Source of the DNA: Nakaseomyces glabratus
Taxonomy: Eukaryota; Ascomycota; Saccharomycetes; Saccharomycetales; Saccharomycetaceae
Reading direction: 5' to 3'
Length of the DNA: 64,000 nucleotides
Assembly: GCF_010111755.1 (NCBI RefSeq)
Contig: NC_088951.1
Coordinates: forward strand, 463,800 to 527,799
Part shown: one piece after another, positions 19,890 to 30,900 of the stretch
Layout of the letters: every line of letters begins with the position of its first letter
Numbering within the stretch: the first letter of the stretch is position 1
Translations under genes and position numbers: made by a program
Notes under the pieces: model-generated
What the model was told of the DNA's origin: nothing
Database searches by the model: none
The model's input: the letters and a program-made list of their open reading frames with translations, nothing else

Positions 19890-20503
19890 GCTATAGAGTA
19901 ATAAATAATAACAATTTAGCTGTGTAATGATTTGTTTCTTATAATTAAAGCACCAATCCTGTTTCTAACTGTTAAGAATTAAGCGGACGTAGATTTTACT
20001 AAAGTAATGAATATTCTCAAGAACTTGATCAATTGCACAACATAATATAAACTAGATTTAGCTTAACAGTGGAAAGTAAGTGCATTGTGGAATAACTGTT
20101 AGCAAATATACCAAAGTAATTTTTTATTTGTTTAGAACTTTGCTGGAGAGGCCTATATGCCAGGTATAGAATATAACACACCACGAATCCATAATTTCAG
20201 GGCGAAGACTGAAGGTCCAAGGGAAAATTAGCTCACCCATTAACCCGTTTGCCACCAAATAAGTACTGTGTATACCATAATAAAAACAGCAAGTTGACCT
20301 CCATCTATTAACTTATAACAACTGGCTAGCTTTGTATAGTATTATTATCGTTGGAACACTAAAAGGTTTTACAAGACTACTAAATATTGTCTCTTTTTTG
20401 CATAATTGCGCATATAGGAATCAAGAGATAATAGAATCAAACAAATACCATTGAATATTACGACAAAGAAGTACAAATATAATTGAGATAACAACTTTGA
20501 AGG
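19890..20503 (+). promoter_or_regulatory. RTG2-RPN12 intergenic region
   Basis: 614 bp, AT-rich, no gene seen. It includes the RPN12 promoter with a perfect PACE element (listed separately) and an AT-rich 60-bp stretch directly before the RPN12 ATG. Confidence 0.5.
20248..20256 (-). promoter_or_regulatory. Rpn4 (PACE) site upstream of RPN12
   Basis: TTTGCCACC on the plus strand is GGTGGCAAA on the minus strand, the exact proteasome-associated control element. It lies about 250 bp upstream of the RPN12 ATG, a usual distance in S. cerevisiae proteasome promoters. Confidence 0.75.
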
Positions 20504-21301
20504 ATGGCACCTACACTCACAGATCTGGTTGCAAAAATTAATCAATCATATAACTCAAAGGACTTCAGTACTTGTAAGAAACTGCTTCCTGCCGTTAAAA
20601 TTGAATTGATTAAAAACAATATACTCATTCCTGATGTCAATAATACAAATGAACAATACTTGCAAGATATCCTATTCACAAGGAAGATTTTCGAAATTGG
20701 AGCCTTGGTGAGCATTTACACGTTGGATTTTGAGCAATTCTATAGTTACTTTGCCCAATTGAGAACCTTCTATTTCTCGAAGAATGAAAAACTATCCCAA
20801 TCGGAAGATAAATCAAAGATTATTAGCCTTTATCTCCTGACATTGCTTTCAGAAGGTGACGTAACCAAATTCCACAGTGAATTAGAGTATTTCGATAAAC
20901 ACATTCAAAACATTGAAGAAGACCAATTGCTTTCTTACCCAATCAAGGTCGACAGATGGTTAATGGAAGGTTCATACCAAAAAGCTTGGGGTTTATTAGA
21001 AGCGGGGTCCAAGGTTCCTGAGTTTGACGTTTTCACAAAAACACTAATGAATGCTATCAGAGACGAAATTGCGAGAAACACTGAATTGGCCTACAAAAAT
21101 CTTCCTTTAACAAGCATAAAGGCACTGCTGTTTATAAATAATGAGAAGGAAACAGAACTGTTTGCCAAAGAAAGAGGTTGGAAAATCAGTCGAGGCACTA
21201 TCTATTTCCATGAAGAAAATGCCAATGAATTAGATGAAGAAAAACTTGATATAGTTGACAAAGCCTTGGACTATGCTATAAATATTGAAAGTATTGTATA
21301 G
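20504..21301 (+). CDS. RPN12: Rpn12, lid subunit of the 26S proteasome regulatory particle
   Basis: 265 residues from the ATG at 20504. The protein is all-helical with a C-terminal PCI-type (CSN8/PSMD8) domain. Recognisable stretches include LVAKINQSYNSKDFSTCKKL, QLRTFYFS, YPIKVDRWLMEGSYQKAW and the winged-helix end RGWKISRGTIYF with DYAINIESIV. S. cerevisiae Rpn12 has 274 residues and neighbours a hexokinase gene (HXK1), as here. Rpn12 is the last subunit to join the lid and helps couple lid assembly to the base. The gene is convergent with the hexokinase. Confidence 0.96.
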   Translation: MAPTLTDLVAKINQSYNSKDFSTCKKLLPAVKIELIKNNILIPDVNNTNEQYLQDILFTRKIFEIGALVSIYTLDFEQFYSYFAQLRTFYFSKNEKLSQSEDKSKIISLYLLTLLSEGDVTKFHSELEYFDKHIQNIEEDQLLSYPIKVDRWLMEGSYQKAWGLLEAGSKVPEFDVFTKTLMNAIRDEIARNTELAYKNLPLTSIKALLFINNEKETELFAKERGWKISRGTIYFHEENANELDEEKLDIVDKALDYAINIESIV

Positions 21302-21639
21302 CACTACACGTATTTAAATAGCACACTCCTACCACACTAAGAGTTCAAAAATAGGGATCCACATCATTACATTGAGCGAATCACTCGCTGAACAAATATT
21401 CAGAAACACAGCTGCCATTATGTAATCAATAACTAAGTTTAGTTTATTTTTTACTCAAATAAAGTTATGACTACAAGTCTAAAATTTGGAATTTAAAAAG
21501 TCTCATATTTATATGTATAGTTCATTTATCTACTAATAGTATCATTTAGATATATAAAACATGATATAATGTCATCAAAAATAACATAGTGCCGAAGACA
21601 CTTTTAATCATTATCATTACAACGTTATTTTCGCTTCAC
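21302..21639. terminator. Shared 3' region between convergent RPN12 and hexokinase
   Basis: 338 bp of AT-rich DNA with TATATA-like motifs near 21508-21517 and 21550-21558, between convergent genes. No gene is seen. Confidence 0.4.
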
Positions 21640-23100
21640 TTAAGCACCCAAGACACCCAAGGACTTACCCTCAGCAATTCTCTTTTCAGCCAAAGCAGCA
21701 ATGATGGCGGCACCAGCACCAGAACCATCTTCAGCATCAACAATGACAATTGGACAATCCTTTGGATCTTTATGTTCCCAACCGTAAATATCAGCCAAAC
21801 CTTGAGCAGCCTTCTCCTTGAAGCCTGGGTACATCTTGAAAACGGAACCATCGGCAGCAATGTGAGCGGTTTCGTAACCTCTCTTTTGACAGATGGCAGC
21901 AATACCACAGACAGACAATCTAGCAGATCTAGTACCAATCAATTCACACAGACGTCTAATCAACTTACGTTCTTGGACTGTGGTTTGAATACCCAGGTTC
22001 TTTTGTAGAAGTTCGTCAGTGTCTTCCAAGTTTTCAAATGGATCGTCTTCAATCTTGGATGGGTAAGAAGTATCCATTACGTATGGCTTCTTCAACTTAG
22101 AAATGTCTTGACCCTTCAAAATCAAACCTTGATCGTATAGGTCCAACAGAGCTAGACGCAACATTTCACCCAAGTAATAACCTGAAGACATCTTTTCAAA
22201 GGCTTGTTGGCCTGGTCTTGGAGATTCTTCATCAATGATCAAGTCATACTTGTTTCTTGGCAAAACAACGTGTTCGTTATCGAAAGAACCATATTCACAG
22301 TTGATAGCCATTGGTGAATCATTTGGAATATCATCAGCCAACTTACCTTCCAACTTTGGAATATCAGAAACAACATCGTAGTAAGCACCATTGACACCAG
22401 TACCGAAGATAACACCCATTTTAGTTTCACCATCAGTGTACAATGATGCAACTAAGGTACCAGTAGTATCGTTAATCAAGGCAACGATGTCGATTGGCAA
22501 GTTTCTCTTTTCGATTTGCTTTTGTAGCATTGGAACGACGTCATGACCTTCGACGTTTGGAATATCGAAACCCTTAGTCCATCTTTGTAGAACACCTTGG
22601 TTAATTCTATCTTGAGAAGCTGGGTAAGAGAAGGTGAAACCCAAAGGTAGCTTACCCTTGACACCTTCTGGGAATTGATCTTCCAAGAATGCTTGTAGAG
22701 AATCAGCAATGAAACTCCATAGTTCTTCATGATTCTTAGTTGTTCTCATAGCTTCTGGTAGCTTGTACTTAGACTGAGTAGTGTCAAAAGTACGGTCACC
22801 ACCCAACTTAACCAAAACAACTCTCAAGTTGGTTCCACCCAAGTCAATGGCCAAGTAGTCACCCTTTTCCTTACCAGATGGGTATTCCATAACCCAACCT
22901 GGAATCATAGGAATGTTACCACCCTTTTTAGACAAACCCTTGTCAAGTTCTGTAATGAAGTGCTTTGTAACCTTTCTCAAAGTTTCACCATCAACAGTGT
23001 ACATTTCTTCAAAGACCTTGATTTGATCTAGAAGTTGTTGTGGCATGTCCACCATGGAACCCTTTCTCGTTGGTGGCTTCTTTGGACCTAGATGAACCAT
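21640..23100 (-). CDS. HXK2: Hexokinase, HXK2 type
   Basis: 486 residues, the same length as S. cerevisiae Hxk2, ATG at 23098-23100. It catalyses ATP-dependent phosphorylation of glucose, fructose and mannose. Signatures in order: MVHLGPKKP with RKGSM (the Ser equivalent to the phosphorylated Ser14/15 of Hxk2), then the phosphate-1 loop LAIDLGGTNLRVVLVKLGGD at about 82-101. The sugar-binding LGFTFSYPASQ (about 150-160) and NDTTGTLVAS with the catalytic Asp (about 210-219) follow. The adenosine-loop DAEDGSGAGAAIIAAL is near the C-terminus. Hxk1 and Hxk2 are post-duplication paralogues in S. cerevisiae. The position next to both RTG2 (a neighbour of HXK2) and RPN12 (a neighbour of HXK1) means that gene order alone cannot separate them; the N-terminus resembles Hxk2. 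Codon use is strongly biased, as for a highly expressed gene. Confidence 0.96.
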   Translation of the reverse strand: MVHLGPKKPPTRKGSMVDMPQQLLDQIKVFEEMYTVDGETLRKVTKHFITELDKGLSKKGGNIPMIPGWVMEYPSGKEKGDYLAIDLGGTNLRVVLVKLGGDRTFDTTQSKYKLPEAMRTTKNHEELWSFIADSLQAFLEDQFPEGVKGKLPLGFTFSYPASQDRINQGVLQRWTKGFDIPNVEGHDVVPMLQKQIEKRNLPIDIVALINDTTGTLVASLYTDGETKMGVIFGTGVNGAYYDVVSDIPKLEGKLADDIPNDSPMAINCEYGSFDNEHVVLPRNKYDLIIDEESPRPGQQAFEKMSSGYYLGEMLRLALLDLYDQGLILKGQDISKLKKPYVMDTSYPSKIEDDPFENLEDTDELLQKNLGIQTTVQERKLIRRLCELIGTRSARLSVCGIAAICQKRGYETAHIAADGSVFKMYPGFKEKAAQGLADIYGWEHKDPKDCPIVIVDAEDGSGAGAAIIAALAEKRIAEGKSLGVLGA

Positions 23101-24900
23101 TATGATAATTTATTAAATAGAGTTTTTTTGTCAGTTAATAGAAATTAGAACAAAAGAATAGAAATGGAATAGTATCTATGACTTTTGTTTGTCTTTGCTA
23201 TGTTTGATGTTCTGAAATTTAAAAATTATGAGAAATTAGGAAACGGTAAGAGAGTAACAATGAAAAAAAAAATAAAACTGGAAAATTTATCCTCCTTATA
23301 TACATTTTTATTTCTGACAAGAGTTAGAGAATATCTTGTAAAGAGTTCAATTAATTTCTTTTTGCCATACGTTCTTTTGCTAGGATCAGTGAGAACAAAG
23401 TGCCCCTCTTTCTTACACACTCTCAATTGACATCTCAATCTATCCCATTTTGCGTATTACTAAATAACCATTGTAGAAAGGGTGTACTTAGTCGTCCCTC
23501 CCCCAGGATTATTTTTAACATAAAATGGGAAAAGTGGATTCCACCCCTCGCCTCTGCTTGTTCATCATCCCTTGTTTTCTTTCGAGGATTCCATAGAGAA
23601 TAAGTATTAGTCGTACAATCCTGACATTTTCTTTTTTTATTCTTGCGATTATTCTTTACAACTGCTACAACTAATCTGTACAGAGTAAGAAAAAACCAGA
23701 CAACTAGAGCAACTGGAAAAACTGGAAAAACTGGAATAACTGCAAGAGGGATTTTTGTGCAAATAAGAACACCATGATAAGTTTACAATTTGTTGGATAT
23801 ACCCGGCTCATTATCCCCCCTGTTGTTGTATCTGTTGCTGTTGTTGTTTTGGTTTAGATTTAACTGTTCGTGTCTGTAAGCTGAAAGGAAACTGTCCTCT
23901 ACTATGGTAATGTAATCACAAGGATTGAAGGAGGGGGTATGAATAAAGTTCAGATACACAGGTAAATATTCCCCCTTGCCCCACCCCCCCGGTTTGTAAA
24001 TATGTGTGCTGCTTTTGTCCTACATTTGACCCCTTCCCCCCCACGTATATTTTTTTCACTTCTGATTTTAAAGAGAATAAGGTCCCAAGTTGACACTCTA
24101 TATTACTAGTATTTCTCAAAATATACCCTGCAATTTAGCACTCCTTCGCTTCTTCTACTCAATCGTAATTGCGTGTTGTTTTTCAATTGCTCCCTCGAGA
24201 ACAATCGGTGGGACTCTTCGTTGTGCCAACTCGCCGACTCCCCCCGCCAACATTTCTCCTTTGTTCCCATCTTCCCTCCCTACTTTCAACAGAATATTCC
24301 GTACCTATGAAAATGACGCAAAGATTGTCTTTTTTCTTCTTAAAAATTTCTTTTTTGGGCTATTTTTTTATGTGACCCCACCATATTTGACCCCTTTTCC
24401 ATGACCCACTATTGCCTCCTGATATTTCTGTGCGTTCTGCTTTTTGTTCTGTGCCCCTCGTTTTTTTTATTTTGTTTTCGTTCTTGTTTTTCGTTTGTTT
24501 GTTTTTTTTGAACTTTTTATCAGTGGTCTTGTTTTCTTCAAACTTCCATCAGTTTTCCTTCCAGACTGTCTTGCTTTTTTGGATTACTAACTGGTACTGT
24601 TTCTTGTTTTGGCAGTTAAACACTTTTTTGGTGCCCTTTCTATATCTCACTCCTCCCCAAACTAGTACTGACCTTGGGTTGGACTCAGCACTCGCTTCCG
24701 TTATCTACTTATTGTCGCATGTGAGTTCCTTGTTTGGGATCATTTTCATTTTGTTATTTGAAAGGGCACTTATTCAAAAACGGATGTTATATTTCAATTT
24801 TTTTTTTATTTTTTTTGCAAGCTCAAGGATATATTGAGCTGGATAGGGGGAAGGTCGTTGCGTAACTGCTATGATAGTGCTTTGAGAAGGTGACAATCGC
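23101..24900 (-). promoter_or_regulatory. Hexokinase upstream region with CCCCRS (Mig1-like) sites
   Basis: About 1.8 kb upstream of the hexokinase with pronounced strand bias: the plus strand is T/C-rich, especially 24180-24830. Candidate Mig1-type cores (CCCCAG, CCCCAC, CCCCGC) occur at 23501-23506, 23979-23984, 24039-24044, 24242-24247 and 24376-24381, several in long C runs. An imperfect 10-bp repeat of ACTGGAAAAA lies at 23711-23745. The frame 24412-24837 is only a T-rich stretch starting with TTG and is not called. Glucose repression of hexokinase genes through Mig1 is known in S. cerevisiae; its use here is inferred. Confidence 0.45.
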
Positions 24901-27900
24901 ATTCAAGATCACCACCAATTACTTTATGTGAATGATTTGCCAGACAGCGTTAACCTAAGTAGGAATATTACCAGCATGCACGATACCTCTAGTGGAGCTT
25001 AGTTCGAAGATTAGAAAGTGTTGGAAGAATATTATGAAATGTAGAAATGTAACATATAATACTGCTACCCATTTTCCCGCTTCAATTATTATTATCAGAA
25101 ATTGCTACTATTCTTCTTTCATTACATATCAAAGACCAAAAAGCTGGCCTGTCTTCCAAATTCCAGTTTCAATATTTGGGGTAAGGGTTAAAAACATGTT
25201 ACTGGCTAGAGAAATAAAATAAGATAACTATTCTATATGTGTTGTGTTGTTTCTTTTGCCTTAGAAAAATAACCTGATTACAAAGATGCTCAAAGTATGA
25301 GGTTTGAATCACAGATGTAAAAATTATAATTACGTTGCCACTAGATGTATCATAGGACCACCGGTGAAAGATTTTCATCCTAATGTTTAATTAATCGTTC
25401 TTTCATTTCTAGCACATCACAGTTCGGATGGATTTTTGGGCCGCTACTGCTATCTACTAGCTTAAATTTACAAGACAAATAACAAGTTTGATCCATCCCG
25501 ATTCTAAATAAGCACAGTAAAAGCTATTCCAGATGCTAGGCCCATTCAATTATTAGCCAACTCAATACATAGAGCTGTATTTTCGAGCTCTTTGTATTGA
25601 TATTCTACTCATTCATTTAAAATTTACTCTCCACAACCCACTAAGAAGGTTTGATAGATGAAGAAAAGTTAGGATGCCACCAAACTAGGTTTATTAAAGA
25701 CATTATTAATGCAAATGATAGACTTTTATTCCAAAATCATCTGGATCGTGCATCCTGAGGAATATTATTGAACATCATATTGCTCTTTTAACAAGATAAG
25801 CTAATTTATTAGAAACAAAGAGACCAAATTATTCAGTTCGATCAACTTGATAAGATAGAAACGGTAATGTATACCGGCTTAATTGTCAGCAATGAAATGT
25901 GTACCAATACTAATGCTAGTTTTACTGCTTTAAATTTCAAACAGTATATTTGATTTCATTGTGGCTACTGAAATGCTCTTATCTTTTGTCAACTATGAAT
26001 TATCACACAATGTTATCGCTTAAAATAGCTGATATTTTGCCAATCTGTATTGCCAGTGCTAAAACTATTTCAATATCAAATGTGGCTTAGACTACTGAAC
26101 TCGAATTAGTTTTATTGTTTGTTTCACAGAAGATGTAAGTGAGAGTATCTTTAAACTTTCCATTGCATTTAAGACTGATACCTTTTTCGTTTAGTAATTT
26201 CAACTTTATTGTTTCATGACATATAACTAACAATTAGGACGTTCCACTATTTTTTATCAGTCACTCTTCTTGATGTGTTGGAAATAATATACATTCCAAA
26301 AATAGCTGATAGAATAAGAGCCGATATTCACAGTAGTTCAATTATTGAGTATTGATAGGGTATCTCGATATTAGAAGCATGGCTATTGTCCGCTACACGA
26401 GAGACAAGTAATAATTCACGGATAGTAACCTAAATGCTTGTCCTATATCTAGATACTACCAATTGATATGCTTATGGAAAAACAACTATCACCTTACTCC
26501 AAACTTACGTCGGTATTGTGAACGTCTTGAAATACTTAATGATAATTTTTACAACTTGTTGTCACCGATTAAAGGTTTCTCAAAAAAAGTCCCAGCACTT
26601 ATGAAATGAAACTGTTATTTGCGCAAGGTTTAGCATTAACTGTCTAAACATCCACAAAGTGATGAAAGAGAAGACATCTGTTTTTGGTAGTGAGGAGATA
26701 CCATTTTATCAAAGATACTTCATAGATATTCAAATTAAAAGTGATCTTTTACTGATTAACTAGTTAACTTTTAGTACAGCTTTCTCGTTCGAACTATTCC
26801 TAAATTACAATGACTCAAAATTATCTACTTATTATGATGATAAGCACTTGATTACCGTTTAAATATCGACTAAGGAAGCCTCAATAAATATTAGTCAATA
26901 AATGACAGAATTATAGCACTAAAATCAAAGAAAATCCTAGAGGGACAAGTTAAGTTTATGAGCTCTCTTTGGAATCCAGGTTAAGGTAAAGACAATATAA
27001 AAGTTTGGCGGTCTAGCAGGAAATGCCATTCATGAGTTGTTTCCCTCGCATACAGAAGATCATATGAAAAAAAAATTTGCGCTCTACTTGAGTCATATCG
27101 AGAAGGATGTACCGGGATGCCTAAAATTTCTGCAGCGTTCCTCCATGACTCAATCCGAAGTTCTGCATCTTAACAATATGGCAAATATATATGTTCTGAA
27201 GCCCAAATCGCTGCGTGTCTAGTTTTCAATACTATAACACTCTCGACGGGGACAGGCGTACTATCTTGAAACTTTCATCACTGATACAAGCAATGTTTAT
27301 TAGAGCATAAAATCACCAATTGTGCCATATCAACTGTCTGTTAGTGCGAACCAACAGTGAAAATTTTGGAATCACTGTAATTCCAACGTGGGGCGAGAAC
27401 TAGAGATATAGAAGAAATGAATGATAAGCCTTATATAATGTGATATGATATTGTTCAACCAAGTGATTTTGAAACACCGCGAATGATTAGGCGCTGATAA
27501 ATTAATATTTTTTGAACCTGAAAAGCCTTCAATAAATGATCTGCAGTGTACGTAACACTCCTTGCTAAGACGTAAACAGAATGCCATTATTCTGCTTCTA
27601 TCAAAATAAAAAGTCATAATAACAACATTCGAACATGTCTTATCAATCGATAGTGCATTATTTTTTCCGGTGTATTTTCTTCCTGACAAGTGTCGGCCTG
27701 GCAATCTATTGCAATTATTCAAATTTTGAGATTATTATCAGGATTGGAATAGGCATAAATACAATTAAGAACCAAAAATGTCCCTCATATTAACATATAA
27801 TTGGTGTACCATCACGATCATATTGTTTATTCAAAGTGTTTACAGAAATGCCCCTTAACGTCTCAATTATTCACCTTATTATTCTCGAGTTACACTACCA

Positions 27901-30900
27901 GAATGGCACTAGATGTGTTAGATCTGTTGATCGAAAAACAAAGGAATAGCTTGGAACAATCAATGTGTTTGAATATATCTGATCATGTATATGTTTTAAC
28001 AAAACCATTGTTAATATTCTGAAGAAAGTACAACAACGATAATATACGACCCATTCATCACGAAATGCAGGTTTGGCTAGTAATCAAGGTAATAGTATAT
28101 CAGTTTACAATAGGTATGCTCATTAGCTTGAAATACAAAAAGGAATGACTTTTAAAATTTTGCTATAAAAAAAAACAACCAACAGAGATATATGTGTATT
28201 GGAATCGAAGAAAGTATTTCAATCCTTAATTTACAATATTATTGAGAGTATGAGATCTACAAATAATAAAATGTATTAGCTTCAATGATGCTAAAAATTA
28301 TTCTGAAAGTTGGTCTAAAGATCTGTGCAAAAATTGCTATTAAATATATGAACTGTACTACCCATATTCAAGTGCTTTGAATACGTGATACTGTATATAT
28401 CACATATGACAGTAGTACGATTGCGATGCCCTGATTAATTGACGAAAAAAACGCAGATGGTAGCACTTTTACAATATGGTTCCATTCTATAGAAACCATA
28501 GCTATACTGGCCATATGACGATAATACATGAAAAATGTTAAAAAACCAGGTTTAAAAGTTAGTGTGATAGTGTAAGTATATACGTTATTTTGTTGTCTAA
28601 AGGTGAAGATTAATGAGCTCCAATTAAAAGGATATTTACCATTTCTATCATGTAGTGGTAGCTTAATTGAGCCAAGGATCATCAAAGGGAATATAGCTCG
28701 TATATGCTTAAGTAGCTCGAGAGCAGTAAACAATTTAATTACGTTAACAGAAAAAGGCAAATATGTATCCAGCTATAAGTCAAATATTTCAGGGTTGGTT
28801 GTATAATACCCAGAGAAATATCTTTTTAGCAATTGATCTTATCATGAGAACAACTTTCTTATGAAATTGAAATACCAGTTAAAGGACAGCTTTTAGAGTC
28901 ATTTAAGCACTGGCATATAGGAGACTCTTGAGTAAAGTAATAATATATGTAAAATAAACCGAGTTCAAAAAAAATTATGATGAAATTTCCTGGTAAGTGA
29001 AATATATTTCCGTCTAATACCACCTTTTGGTATCAATAGCTTCATACATATAGGTAGTAAAGGTAGGAGAACAACACATCCTTCAACGTCATTTCGTCAA
29101 TCAACTGAATAAATTATAGTAAAGAATCTAAATAATAAAAACATCTGGTCAATAAAAAAGGGAGGATGATATTTCCATCCTGAAAAAGTTTTGTAACTTA
29201 CTGTATAGCTAGCATTAGAAAGCTCCAAAGTAGAAGAATGGATAATACTTTAGTAAAAATATGCCCAAATGCACAACAAAATAGAAGTTGAAAAGGGAAC
29301 TTAAAAGGACAATTATCAAAAAAAGGCTTCGGTTTCCAGGATCTATTTTTAACTGTGTGTTGATGCATCTTAGTCACAATTTCAGTAGTCATCTAAAGTA
29401 TACTAATAGAAAACATATTGCTTATATACTAGTGATACAAGCCGACAGATCTTTTAAAAAATTCAACAAAGAGGATTCAATTTTCAAATACTCTTAGAAA
29501 GTAATAATAAGATTTTGATATGTATGAAATTGACCTTCTTTTGCAAATTATTGTATATTTTTGTTGTTAATCAGATATTGATCTTTTAGGTAATTGTGTC
29601 CTCAACAAAATTTCGTTGATACTTTTTTATAAATCGTGATCAAATCCTCAAAATCTGTGAATCAGAGACACTGAATTCTTTTATCTTATCATGAATAAAT
29701 TGAAAATTTATCATCACCCTGACAGGTGCTAGTGGGGACGGAAAGGGAAAGCCATTATGAATACTAACATTGATCATTTTTAAGCATGATATAACATCTA
29801 ATCACGTTCATACAAACGATATGGAACCATGGTCTGTATCATAATACAAATTATTCATGGATTTGTTACAGATATTGCAACAAATATTCTAGAATCTTTT
29901 TATCACGATGGACTATTATATGAGAAGAACATTGTTCTTGGTGAAACCCACTTGAAACTTCCAGGTTACTTTGCTTCTCAGAGTTCTGTTCAGACAAAAA
30001 TATGTACAACTCCAATACAAATATCATAATTGTGTGCCGTATTTCTTATCTTTCTTTTTATAAATAATGAAACTTTTACTACGTATAATTGCTCTTCCTC
30101 TTTCTCGCAGGGTTATGCATCTTGGTGGATCATGATAGTTCTTCAGCGAGATATTATTCTTTCAGTAGCATCAAAAATTTCACACTATTCGTCTGTTAAT
30201 CCACTTAATTGATTATATTATTTCTGAAACTAAATTGAACTAGGTTGCTTTCATTTGACATGGATATCTAAAAAAAAAATTGTTAGCAAAGACTTAGCTA
30301 ATGTAAGTTTAGTATGGTAGTAAATTTTCTTTCTAGTTACTTCACAAGTATACACTATTATTCCATTTAATTATACAACAACTGCAAGTAGCCATTAAAT
30401 ATTAGAAGATGGACAAAACATGAAGTAAATTGATATTCTTACTAAACATATGTATTTAAGGAGGATTTTTCATAACACTAATGTTCTTAGATTCTGAGAA
30501 CACAAAGTTTGTCCAAAACTTGAAACAAAAATTAATAACATAAATATTAATAGGTCAACGTTCTAGGCATCGGGTTACTCAAGCTCAAGCAATCCAATAC
30601 CTTCAATCACAGAGTTATTTACAAATTTGATTGCATAAAATATCAGTATAGCGAAATAGAAAGACTGGATGACTCATACTCTCATGAATAACTTAGCTTT
30701 TAGCTGTTTGCATGGAAAGTTAGCTAAGGCATAATTATTTAATAAATATCCTAGCAACTTGCTAGGCATTGATTTCAATACTTTTAAAGTTTCTTATCTT
30801 TTTCTTCTTTTCTTCAAGCATTATTCAATACCAAATAAACAAGTAGTTAAAGAAGCGATTCAATCTAACTTCATTTTAAAAAAATGATGACAAAGCAATT

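Noticed and set aside
24412..24837. Hydrophobic 141-codon frame
   Set aside because: It starts with TTG and its hydrophobicity comes from a T-rich tract upstream of the hexokinase; no family features.
28368..28760. 130-codon minus-strand frame with hydrophobic stretches
   Set aside because: Starts with TTG, no recognisable domain, lies in AT-rich gene-poor DNA.
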